From NCBI RefSeq assembly GCF_000004075.3, contig NC_026656.2:22330607-22394606 (forward strand): a stretch of DNA of 64,000 nucleotides. Reading direction: 5' to 3'. The notes under the pieces are model-generated. The model was not told where the DNA came from. It did not search any database and saw only the letters and a program-made list of their open reading frames with translations. Both the position numbers and the translations under genes were made by a program. This document shows, one piece after another, positions 14,201-24,441 of this stretch; position 1 is the first letter of the stretch, and each line of letters begins with the position of its first letter. The stretch is from Cucumis sativus (taxonomy: Eukaryota; Streptophyta; Magnoliopsida; Cucurbitales; Cucurbitaceae).

Positions 14201-17200
14201 TCCTAGCCTTAAGTTGAAATTCATGCCTAGTTATTATTCTTCATTTTAAAGTTCATACTTAACCAAACCTTGATTGTTTTGTTTTTCTTTCTGTTTCTTG
14301 TTTTAAATTTAAATTTTGTTTTGTTTTGTTATGTTTTTAACGCAACCAAACCTTAACAATGCAAGAAACCTAATCCTATGGATAGGCTTTCCAGATTAGT
14401 GTCGTTTGAACCATACTTATTATATGTGAGTTGATATAAAGCAAGTCAGGGTTCCTTGTATCTACCTTCCCAAGTTGATGAATATTATGTGGGGAACTAT
14501 TCTGTAAGTTTTACGGAAAGCTTTATGCTTGAAAGATAAGGCAGAGTTTTCTCCTTTGTTTGAGAAAACAGTGCATTAAATCAAGTATTTACGGCTAGTT
14601 TTTGGTGCAAACACATCTCTCCTTTTACTGGTTATAGAGTTCCTTTGTTGTCAAGGGAAACCAAAAAACTCAAGGCTGACTGAAACTGCTGTTGGAATCA
14701 ATTTTTGGTTTGGGTTTTTATAAAGAAAGACCGATCATACTTGGTTGGTTTTGGGTTTGGCAAGGCTGGAACGAACATACTTTAGACTTATTATTTATTT
14801 AATTAAAAAATATATATATAATTGAATAATGTTACGAGTTCAATTGGCTATATATGCTCTCTTGTAACTTCCAGGTCTTGAGTCTGACACCTTTGGATGC
14901 TTCTTTTTTTCATGTGAATTAAAACAAATGGAGTTGGTTTTCTGCGGCCAACCCAGTGCTAGCACCCATTCATATTTCAAGGGCCCGAGGCCGGGGCCCA
15001 ACAATATGAAGATAACATGTTTGGGTTTAGTGGAAATAGGGAACTGCCGAGCCGAGTCAACTGAACCGCCACCTTACGGTTTGGGGCCATTCGGCTTAAT
15101 TTTAATTTTGGCAGTTTGGCACTCTTTTTTGTTTCCATTTTGGGCGCTGGGATACTTCTTCATCCCCTCTTTGTATATTCATTTTCATATTTTCAATTTC
15201 TTCTAGAAAAAGAACTTCCCCTCTTTGAATATGTGTCAAGCTAATCTTCTTTAAAATAACTCTAATTTTTTTTTGTTCCATTTTTCAATCACGAGATTAT
15301 CAGGAGTAAAGAACATATATTAAAAATTGTCTGTTTGTTTTTTTAATTGTTTATTTTGTATTTGAACACGATCTTTGAAGAAATAACGTCTAAAGTAGAA
15401 AGTAGAAACACAAATCTTGGACTTTCATTGTCAAATCCAGTTTCTTGAATAGTTTCTAAGTTTTTACAGAGCTGCGGATACCTTTTATTAAGCATATTTA
15501 GGAAGGAAAATCGCTAAGAAAGGTGTTTTTGCTTTTTAGTCTCGGTGCAATGCATGCACAAATAGAATCCCCAACATTGACAGAAAAGCTCTAAAAGAAA
15601 AACCCAAGCTAGTTCAACTCTCAAATGCTTGTGATATGTGCTTTTAGTTCCTGCACTACCATTTTGCTGCTAAACGTTGGTTTCTCCTGCTGGAAATTCT
15701 TTGAGGGAAATGGATTTTACTTTAAGTCTCCATGACTATCTATCTGGGATTTAATATCAAATATTGTGACTTCTCTTGGCAACCAAATTTTGTACGCGTG
15801 CAAGTTTACTGAACAAAAATTCACACATGGCTGTCTGGTGTTTTTATGGGTTGTTGGCTAAAGATAGAGTGAACGCTGAAGTTCTTTGGATAGGTTAGAT
15901 CTTCTTTAGGAGTCCTTGGATTGAGGAATTTTAGGATTTTTAGGACATGGTTTAAACCTTTTAAATCCTTTCACAGACATGTACTATATACGGCCTCCAT
16001 GATTATGTTAGATTGTAATGGTATTTTCTTGGCCACTGGATCTTGAGGTACGCGTGTTTTGAGGAGCAAAATCTTTTGACATGCTGAAGATATCACATAT
16101 CAGCATGTTTTGATAGAAGTGGTTGGACTCTAGACTATGGAGTGAACCAATTGCAAATCTACCTTTTGTGCTGTTGAAAGCTTGAGAACTAGAGTGGAAT
16201 GTACCCTAACATTCCTACAAGTTTTCCTAATCATGTTAAATATTTTGCTTCGTTATTGAAATAAAGAAAAGAGACTTTAACACATTTTGTCATCTAAATT
16301 CTACCAATGTTTTAAAAAACCAACTTTTTAGAAGTATTGTTTAAAAACCTGTTTTTGGAATATGGAATTTGGCTATAAGAATTCAACTATTTTACTTGGA
16401 AAATTTGAAAATCATATAAAGAACAAAAGACCAAATGGGATGTTGGGGGTTGGGTGGGGGGGGACAATATTTCTGTTACCAGCTGAAACGTAATTAATGG
16501 CTTTGTGAGACATGTTTGAAACAATACTTCTCTTCTGACATGTTTGTATATTGACAGGCTTCTCATTCCCAGTCGGAACAAACTCAGAATCTCTGCCGCC
16601 AGTTTTTAAATGGTGAAAATGTGCAACCTATGACTGAAGAGGGATCAAAAGATGCTCAGACCTCAGTAGCACCTCACAGCCTTGTATCAAGGGAGAGAGA
16701 ACAATCAGCGCCAGTAATGTATGCAGCCTCAGTACCTTTCCCTTCAAAACCTGGGCCTAATGAGGAAGATCCCCGCAAGTCTGCTGCTGCTGCAGTGGCA
16801 GCAAAGCTCACAGCATCGACATCCTCGGTACAAATGCTCTCTTATGTCCTATCTTCGCTGGCATCAGAGGGCGTAATCGGAAATCCAAATAAAGATTTAC
16901 CTGGCGATTATCCGTCTGAAAAGAGGCCGAAACTTGAAAATGACCAGTTGCCTTACCCGCTGCCTCCCAATCCTCAGCGACCACCAGTCTCTTCCTTCCC
17001 TCACCCAGAGTCTCTCCAACATAACTCTTCATCCACCAGTCAACAATACACTCCTTCTGACCCTCCACCTCCTCCGTCATCATCTCCCCCGCCGATGCCT
17101 CCGTTACCTCCCGTCGCACAGTTCCCTCTGCCCCAGTTCACACAGAATGCAGGGTCAGTAAGTAGCATACCGATACCTTACAGTTACAGTATGACACAAT

Positions 17201-17367
17201 CACTGCCACCATTGGCAATGCCTGGCTATCCAAATGCAGGTGCCCCAGTGACCGGGATGTCTCCTTTTACAATACCAACAAATTCTTACCAGAATTTTCA
17301 GGCTCCAGATGGTAGTTTCTATAGTCAGTCTTCATCGATGCCAATGGCACCAATTTCTAGGCAATAG
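8281..17367 (+). CDS. CID-domain protein, RPRD1/Rtt103-like regulator of pre-mRNA (528 aa)
   Basis: Seven coding exons: 8281-8356, 9086-9333, 10684-10803, 10897-11053, 13792-13931, 14025-14060 and 16558-17367; total 1587 nt with no internal stop. Residues 1-135 form a CTD-interaction domain (ENTH/VHS-type helices), opening with FNPQILVDKLARLNNSQASI and including AYLYLANDILQNSRRKG and the characteristic IWEERKVFGSRGQSLKEE end. A helical, probably coiled-coil section follows in exons 4-6. The last exon encodes a Pro/Ser/Gln-rich tail with a polyproline run near residues 405-425. CID proteins of this class bind the phosphorylated RNA polymerase II C-terminal domain and act in 3' processing or termination in the nucleus. 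Long introns (2738 and 2497 nt) hold repeats. Arabidopsis has several close relatives of this type. Confidence 0.93.
11520..11720. repeat. Possible eroded repeat rich in ACACGTGT/GACATG words, in intron 4
   Basis: Words such as gacacatgacatg, ccagacacac, acacgtctcatacatg and gacatgtctagacatg recur within about 200 bases of the intron. This resembles the GTGTC/GACAC-rich interspersed repeats of many dicot genomes. No ends or coding capacity can be fixed. Confidence 0.3.
12281..12512 (+). mobile_element. tRNA-derived SINE, copy 1 (intron of CID-domain gene)
   Basis: A Pol III box A (TGGCCTAGTGG, 12288-12298) and box B (GGTTCAATCT, 12341-12350) are correctly spaced. A unique body follows and ends in gatataaaaaaatg, an A-rich tail typical of SINEs. 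A second copy, about 640 bases downstream, shares the body from the agtctcaataa word onward, including cccaaatgttgtagg and cggatataaaaaaa-type endings. No target-site duplication could be confirmed by eye. Box A matches the TRGYNNARNGG consensus. Confidence 0.8.
12924..13125 (+). mobile_element. tRNA-derived SINE, copy 2, 5'-truncated or eroded
   Basis: It shares with copy 1 the words agacagtctcaataa, cctaaggattaatttccta, cccaaatgttgtaggg and ggacacttgcggatataaaa. Box B survives as GGGTTTAATCC, while box A is not recognisable. The tail is a run of aaaaaaat units. It is in the same orientation as copy 1 and the host gene. Confidence 0.75.
14930..15105. other. GC-rich island inside an AT-rich intron
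   Basis: The stretch contains ggcccgaggccggggccc and a string of ccg-rich words, in sharp contrast to its flanks. It does not join the exons of the host gene and has no recognisable protein. It may be a fragment of an inserted sequence. Confidence 0.3.
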
Positions 17368-17442
17368 AGCTGTGTAATACTAGTGCTATTTGATCTGTTG
17401 TGCTAACAAATCTTTCAGGAAGTGGTGCATCCCATTAAGGTC

Positions 17443-17478
17443 CATCGAGGAAATCTTGCATCGAGGAAATCTTGCATC
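17443..17478 (+). repeat. 16-bp tandem duplication in the 3' untranslated region
   Basis: The unit catcgaggaaatcttg occurs twice in direct succession (17443-17458, 17459-17474) followed by catc. It lies 76 bases after the stop codon of the CID-domain gene, so it is probably transcribed. Confidence 0.85.
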
Positions 17479-19509
17479 CTTGTAATTCTCCACCTTAAGT
17501 TCTGACGACTTAACTACATGGATTTTGCACATAGTAATAGTTTGTAGTCTATCTTCACTTTCCAATGTATTGCTTGGAGTTTCTGACTATATTTGGCCTA
17601 GTTGAATGGAGTAGTATGATAATGAATTGTGTTGACTTCATAGATTTTTGCACATAGTAAGAGTTTGTAATTTAACTTCATTTATTAATGTAATACTCGG
17701 AGGCTAGAACAGAATTTTATCTTGTTGACTAAAGTCTGATTGTTTATTTTGCTTTCTGTCTGGAATCTGGATTAGTTTTAGCTCACAGTTGGAGAGTTGA
17801 AGTTAAGAGATGTTATATTAGACTGAATAAATATCTTGTCAACATCTAAAAGAGAATAATCATTGCGTTTTGATGACTATGAAGTCCTAGGCACTTGAAT
17901 TAGCTCTTAATCCTACAAGTTTTGAAGAGAATCCATGTAATATATCGATAGAAATTCACATTTCATTTGGAAGATGAGGGACAATGCAGATCGATATTGT
18001 TAGTTAGTCCAAAATCCACACTAGTCATGTAGTACAGCTCTGACTTATTAGGAAATTGTTTGTGAGTTCTTTCTAGAAGTGTGCTGCTTTAATAACTTGA
18101 AAACTTTATTGGGTTATTTTGGACAATTTTTTTGTTAGGATTGTAGCCATGATTATAAGCTTTTGAGATGAGATGATTAACAAGATTTGTGCTATTTCGA
18201 AATGCTTAGCTGCCTTGAGTCAAGTGGGTTACATGGTTTGATTTTAATCTTTTCTTAGGTTACATGACCTCAATCTCACTTGGTTGACCTTCATACATCA
18301 AATACGTGGTTTCTCTTGTACACTTGTTTGGGCTATTCGCCACCCAAATAGATGCTTTTTTGGCTCACTCAAAATCGTTTCTTTTCACTTTTCAAAGTGT
18401 AAAATAATTTTTAATACTTCAAGTTTTTTACTTCGTGATCAAGTATTTAGATACAAATGTAATATATGAGATTGATATCTTCAACTTTTCTTATGCATGT
18501 TTTGAAAAAGGAAATTATTTAATAAAATTGTCAAAATACAAGATTTAAAATACTTTTACAATTTTACTTTCACGGTACAATGATACAAAATTGTTAGTCA
18601 CATTATCGTGTCTTAACTTTCTTTCCATTTCTAGATTTCGAAATTGCAAGCGTAAGACTTATCTAGAAGGGTTCGATGTTACATCATCATCTTCTTCCTT
18701 TCTGTTTTCATTCCTTATCCCTTTCTAACATTCTTTATCTTACATCTCGTTTTCTCATTCTCATATTTCAGTTTTTTTAATGAAGATTTCATCTCATTTT
18801 CAACCTCAATTCTATCGCCCAAGCAGTACAACTTTGAAAAATGGCAGCATGATGAATTCATTGAATGTGATAAACACAAACAAATATTAGTCCCATTGTT
18901 TCCTTTATCAACTACAACTATTATATATATATACACACACTGTATCATCTTTGTTTATTTGATTTGCATGATATGACTATTGAATAATATGAACTGTGTC
19001 CTTTAATTTAGACGTACAGTTGTTTTCTATTTTTTTTTTTCCTTATTGCCAACTATCCATCTAGAGATTAGAGATTGATCAACCATAATTAGTTTGGTCA
19101 ATAACTATTTGTGTATTTTGAACTTAAACTTATTCTTATTTTTTTCTCTCTTAATTTCTTACTATAGTTTTTATATTTTTTTTAAAAAAGTAAAAGGTGT
19201 TGAAAATCTGAGTTAAAATCACAAAGAAAAAACAAGTTTTAAAGTACTTTTTTTCTCTTTTCAAATTTTCGTTTTTCTTAAAATGTTGGTAAATGTTAGA
19301 TAATAAGGCAATAATATTGTAGCTGAAAACTGTGTTTATGAGTTTGATTTTCAAAAGCTAATAATACTAAATGGATCTAATTAATCTTTATTATACTTTC
19401 TAATATCTTTATAACAATGCTTTCAAACAATCACAACCACCCTCGTAAAATTTCAAAAGCTAAAAATGAAACCAAAATTAAATTTTGTATATCGAAATAA
19501 GATTTAAAG

Positions 19510-19620
19510 TCAAGATGACTATAACTCAACCGATATAGTACTTGTACTATCAACCTCAAAATCAGAGATTCGATTCTCCCATTGTATATCTTTGATTCCT
19601 TATTACAAAACAAATTCATT
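19510..19620 (+). mobile_element. Possible tRNA-derived SINE fragment
   Basis: The stretch ataactcaaccgatatagta is followed about 35 bases later by cagagattcgattctcc, which resembles a Pol III box B (GGTTCGANTCC). The order and spacing resemble the tRNA-related head of plant SINEs. No poly(A) tail or second copy was found in the window, so this is tentative. Confidence 0.35.
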
Positions 19621-20064
19621 CAATTACATATTAAAATTCTTTTTCCTTTAGAAAAATGTTGAACTAGGTAGTGTGGAATGGAACAAATAATTTGGTTGTT
19701 TAAATAAGTAAATCAATCACCTTTACACTTTTCATTTCACACTTCAAATCTATTTATTTATATATACATCTAAAATGCAATTACTTCCTTAAGCAGGACT
19801 CTAATTTGTTTTTCAAAAATAAAATTTGAACTCTTCAAAACCCATTAGTATGATATATATATATAAATATATATTGAATCACAATTGGTCACCATCTCTT
19901 CTTTTCCAAAAGCAATCAACGCCTTTGTTTATTATATATTAGACTTAATTACTATAAACTTACCTCTCTACCCTTATGAAATTCCTATTTTAACCTTTCA
20001 TTTTGCCTACAATTTATACTTTTCTATTTCTAATCTTAGTTTCTTCATGCCATATCTATCGATT

Positions 20065-20155
20065 GATGCTCGTAGACGACGACTATCAATGTCTATCAGT
20101 GTCTATCATTGATAAAATCTAAAATTTTATTATATCTATAGATATCTTTAGTAAT
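20065..20155. repeat. Partial foldback repeat piece
   Basis: The words ctatcaatgtctatcagtgtctatcattgat and taaaattttattatat match the centre and right side of the dispersed foldback family. The copy is incomplete. Confidence 0.45.
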
Positions 20156-20678
20156 TTGATGCTAATTTTTCATAAGAAAAGAAAAAGAAGCTCGTATTCA
20201 TAACAAAAAGAGATTTCAATATTTAACAAGTTTAAGAAATTTGCTCTATACAATATTAAATTTTCATCAACATGTCATATTTTCATGTTTTCATAAATTT
20301 GATATCGGTATGACGTGTTAATCAATATTTTAATTAAAAAATTCACTGATTGAAATATAATACAAAATTATAAAATATACTAAAATTCAAATTTATTTGT
20401 TTGAATGACTTATTTTTAATAGAAAAACATATCAATTATGTAATTGATATTTCTATAAATGATTAAACATAAAACTTGATTTAATTGAAAGTTGTGGGGA
20501 AGTTGAATTTATAGCAAAGAGACGTTGCAACCAATTGTTCTAAAAGGTTAACAAATTGGGAATACAAAATTAGGGTTTTGGACATATTGGAAATTCCTAA
20601 GTATGTTCACATTTACATTTAATTTAGGACTTATTTACTTAATTCACCAATTTAATTTGAAATTAATAATTAATTAAG

Positions 20679-20680
<2 letters not shown>

Positions 20681-20719
<39 letters not shown>
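20681..20719. repeat. (AT)n microsatellite
   Basis: A near-perfect run of about 19 AT dinucleotides, flanked by ttaattaagtt and ataattgaat. It is likely length-polymorphic. Confidence 0.95.
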
Positions 20720-20722
<3 letters not shown>

Positions 20723-21371
20723 GAATAAAAAAAATGGTTACAATTATTTATTTGAATAGGTTGAATGAAAATGAAAGGCACCTTAATATATATCACATCA
20801 CATGGCTGCATTTTCTTAATGGGTTTTGTGGGTGCATGAGACGACTTTGACTTTTCAACAAATCCTTTTCATATCTTTTATATTGCTTCTTTTTATTTTT
20901 CTTCTCATTTTAATATTGTCTCCGGGTGTACTTACTCGTAACAAAATTCTATCGATGAATTATCAAATGTAATAAACGTTCATCATAAATATAATTGGAT
21001 GGTTTTGGTTTCTGTTTACTGAGAGTTAAAAGTCTACGAGATTGATCCTAATAACAAATTCATATTTTTAATAACGTAAAAGTAACGATAATATTGATGG
21101 TGAATTTAATGTAATTTTTAAACCTAATTAAATTAATAATTATATGCTCTAACTTTTCAATTTATCATTGATTTATATTTCTTTTCTCATGGACTTAATT
21201 AATTTTTTTTTTCAAAGTTTTTATTAAGTCTCAAACTTTAAATTTATTTTCACAAGTCTTTAACAAAATTTAAAATTTTAAGAAATTAATTAAGTACTTG
21301 AATTTAAATTTAATAATTTTAAGAAATTACTAGTTTTATTTGTATGGACGTTTTTAAGAGTAGCAGAATAA

Positions 21372-21500
21372 ATTAAAATATTTACAAGCTATAACAATTT
21401 TTTGAATTTTATTTCGGATAGTTTTCTATCACTATAGCACATCAATGACTATAAGTGATATAATTTGCTATAGAGTGTAAATATTTTATAAAAGTTCCTT
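21372..21500. repeat. Dispersed AT-rich foldback repeat, compact copy
   Basis: The left arm aaaatatttacaagctata and the right arm ctatagagtgtaaatatttt are approximate reverse complements. Between them lie ttttctatcactatagcac and actataagtgatataattt. The arrangement is like the copy at 5712-5875. Confidence 0.65.
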
Positions 21501-22839
21501 TACTTGTAACGTTCAAGAACTAATTTATAATTCAACTGTTATTTTATAAACAAAACGATAATACTTTTCAATTTAAAAGAGAAAATTTTCATTTTATAAA
21601 ATTCAATAACTAATTTGATAGAATATTCAATAATTTTCTTCCCAATTAAAAAAGTTTAATAAAATAGTCAAGATTAGCGTGAAAAAGTCATTTGTCTATT
21701 TCCATACTAAATATCAAGTCTTCCATCCTGATCATACTAATTATCATGGAGCTAAACTCGATTTGATATTATTTCTCTATTTTTAGTCGTATTAAAATTT
21801 GATCATTTTTATTTTATAAAGTTTAGGCTTTTATTAGAATATAAAATTTTGTTATATTGTGTATATTTATTTTTTTATATTTAAAAAATTATGGAAAAGA
21901 AAATTTGAAAAAGGAAAAAAATATATTGGAAAATTTTTTCTCTTTCTTTCTTTTAACTTCATGCCATCAACGCATCATCTCCACATTCCATGCATATTTA
22001 GTCAACTAAAGACCCACCACAAGAAAATTTGTAATTTCCTTTTCTTGGGGAGGAAAAGTTTTAGTTCAATATGTATATTTATTAATTATCTATCTCAAAA
22101 TAAATAAAGCTTAGTTTATACGAGTTTATCTCCAAAAATTGAATTCTTAACCTCACATATTGTTCGAAAGAAAAATTAAATTATATTCCAACACCAAACA
22201 CATTTCATAATACTCGATTAAAATGTGATATAATATATTGATTAAACAGAAATATTTGTAAAAGAAACACAATTAACTAATATAATAGACCCTTAGGCTC
22301 GTGAATTGATTCAAGGAAAAAAGTGGAAATGAGCCAAGGCTCACTCCAAGCTGACCAAGAGGTCGAGCTAGCAAGTGCCCTCGAGAAACATTTAACCATG
22401 TTGAGTTGTTTGGTTCAATGAAATCGGAAAAATATCTTAAATGAAGTTTGAATTTTTTGAAGAAATTAAAGGTTTTTTATTACGGACTTTTGACTATTTT
22501 TTTTTTTTTTAAATATCAATCATTTCGATTATTTTATTTATTTCGTTTTAACAAAGTAATGATACAATCAAAATTAATATGAGCATAATTCCAAGTAATA
22601 TAAATTAGAGATTTGAATACTAGATGGAAAGATATATAAAATATAACGATAAGAGTTTGGAGATTAAAATATACATTTGAGTTTAAGCATCTACAGAATG
22701 GATAGAAAAAATATAAGAATCATATGATTTTCTTTTTGTAGTCAAGATAATAAAAAATAGTTGATGCTTGGAGTTGTAAATGTACAAAATAACGTCATTT
22801 GAGAATATTAAGTTAGTGGTATATTTGAGAATAGTAATG

Positions 22840-22915
22840 TATCACTGCATAGATTACTATTTGTGTTTATCGAATTCTATCGTTGGTAGATAATAATTTT
22901 TTAAATAAGAAACAA
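22840..22915. repeat. Partial foldback repeat piece
   Basis: The words atcactgcatagattacta and gaattctatcgttggtagat resemble the central palindromes of the foldback family. The arms are not recognisable. Confidence 0.35.
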
Positions 22916-23298
22916 CCCTTATTTTAAATAAGAGATACGTACAAATTAAATAAAGAAGACTAGTTGGCAAATAAGAAAAAAAACGTGCAAAAAGTTATAC
23001 TAAAAAAGATGTCATTTACACGAAAATCTATAAAAGCTCTAAACATCTAATACTGGGAAGAAACAAACATGGTGATCATCCATATGTCAATCTTCTGGTA
23101 CAAAATAAACAACTCAAATTCAACCGTAAGAAAGAACGAAGTAAAGAAAGAAAATTTAATTAAAAACAACTCAAATGTTATACAAAATTTAAAAATGTCA
23201 ATAAATTGAAAAAAAATATTTACATTGTATAGAATAATTTTGAAAAAGACAAAAGTGCATAGACCTACCATGAAAAATACAAAATATGCCTAAGTTAA

Positions 23299-23320
23299 CA
23301 CGTGATTAATCAATCACGTG
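23299..23320. promoter_or_regulatory. Inverted pair of G-boxes (CACGTG) forming a hairpin
   Basis: CACGTGATT and its exact reverse complement AATCACGTG are separated by four bases, giving two G-boxes in a 9-bp-arm inverted repeat. No gene starts nearby (the next start is about 1.1 kb downstream), so a regulatory role is only possible. It also sits at the edge of a palindromic array. Confidence 0.4.
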
Positions 23321-23350
23321 AATGCATGTAATTCTTCTTCTAAATGATCA

Positions 23351-23560
23351 TGATACTCGATCGTTTAGGAAATGATACACGATCGTGTAAGAAATAATAT
23401 ACGATTATGTAGGTACACGATAATGTATGAAATGATACACAATCGTGTCAATAGTATCAACACCGACCATATGTGCTCATGTAGTTATACTTTTAAACGA
23501 TCGTGTAGAAAATGATACACAATCGTGTAAATGATGATATACAATGATTTTGAAACGATG
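23351..23560. repeat. Array of short palindromic repeats, core ACACGATCGTGT
   Basis: At least eight variants of atacacgatcgtgta occur, beginning near 23353, 23375, 23399, 23414, 23435, 23493, 23515 and 23539. Spacing is mostly 21-24 bases, with intervening gaaatg-type words. The core is self-complementary, so each unit can form a small hairpin. Units are degenerate, which argues for an old array. It is not a CRISPR: the genome is eukaryotic and there are no uniform spacers. Confidence 0.75.
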
Positions 23561-24441
23561 AGAAACGATGATTTTGAAAAGTCCTATAGTAAATGATCAT
23601 CTAGTTCATCCACAACACATTACAAAAAATAATACAAGATTGATGATTGATTGAAAATAAAGGTAATAATAGCACAAGTATAATGAATAAGAATAATAAT
23701 AATTATAAAGCAATGATAATGATTTAGAAAAAATGCAAAAAGAAAAATGCAGAAGAAGAAGAGAAAGGAAGAAATCAAAGTTGTGTGAAATTTAGAAACA
23801 ACGACAAGTAAACCTGGAATATTTTAAAAAATGCCGTTTTATGGACTTTTTAATTTTGTTGAACAGATAGTGAATATTTGGGTAGTTCAATATTTATAAA
23901 AATTAATCTTATTTTCAAAAAAATTTCAAAAAATTGATAAACTATTTACATTAAAATAAAAACTATAAAAACAAAATTCATTTGCAAATAAAGTTTATTG
24001 TATTTAGAAATATATACTTTTTTGGAAGTTAGTTTTTTTAAAATAATTTACCTTGAAAACATATTTAATTAATTAGAGTTTTAAGCACTTTGTTTCATTC
24101 TCATCCTCATCTCTTTTTATTCTTTCCCACTTGAAACGATGAGTCAAATTGGCAACGTCAACTTGAATTTCACTATTCAAGAAAAAGGATTATTATTCTC
24201 CAAATTTCAAAATCAATTTCCACAGAATCGCTGGTTTTGCGTCCGTGTTCATACTGGGAATCAAAAATCAAACGCCAATCCAATCCCGGTCATTCTTTTT
24301 CACTTCACACCATATGATTCAGATTCACGGACCACTTCTCATTTCCACTGCGTAAATCAAGGATATGGCTGCTGAATCTTCTTAAATATCCACAGCCGTG
24401 CCCAGATCCATAATCTCTCATTCATCTTCTCTCACTCTCAG

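Larger units (their letters stand above)
17368..24400. other. Gene-poor, repeat-rich intergenic region
   Basis: After the presumed 3' untranslated sequence (to about 17.75 kb, which includes a diverged duplication of a 60-base segment at 17528 and 17648) no gene is supported. The region holds an (AT)n microsatellite, foldback repeat pieces, a possible SINE, a double G-box palindrome and a palindromic array. A GC-richer patch at 22290-22390 is not recognised. The remaining sequence is AT-rich with only short, unconvincing reading frames. Confidence 0.5.

Noticed and set aside
23351..23560. CRISPR-like spacing of palindromic repeats
   Set aside because: The window is plant nuclear DNA, the units are degenerate, the intervals are repetitive rather than unique spacers, and no cas genes occur.
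24139..24375. 78-codon frame upstream of YSL copy 1
   Set aside because: It could be an upstream reading frame only if the transcript starts before 24139; there is no evidence for that and no family match.
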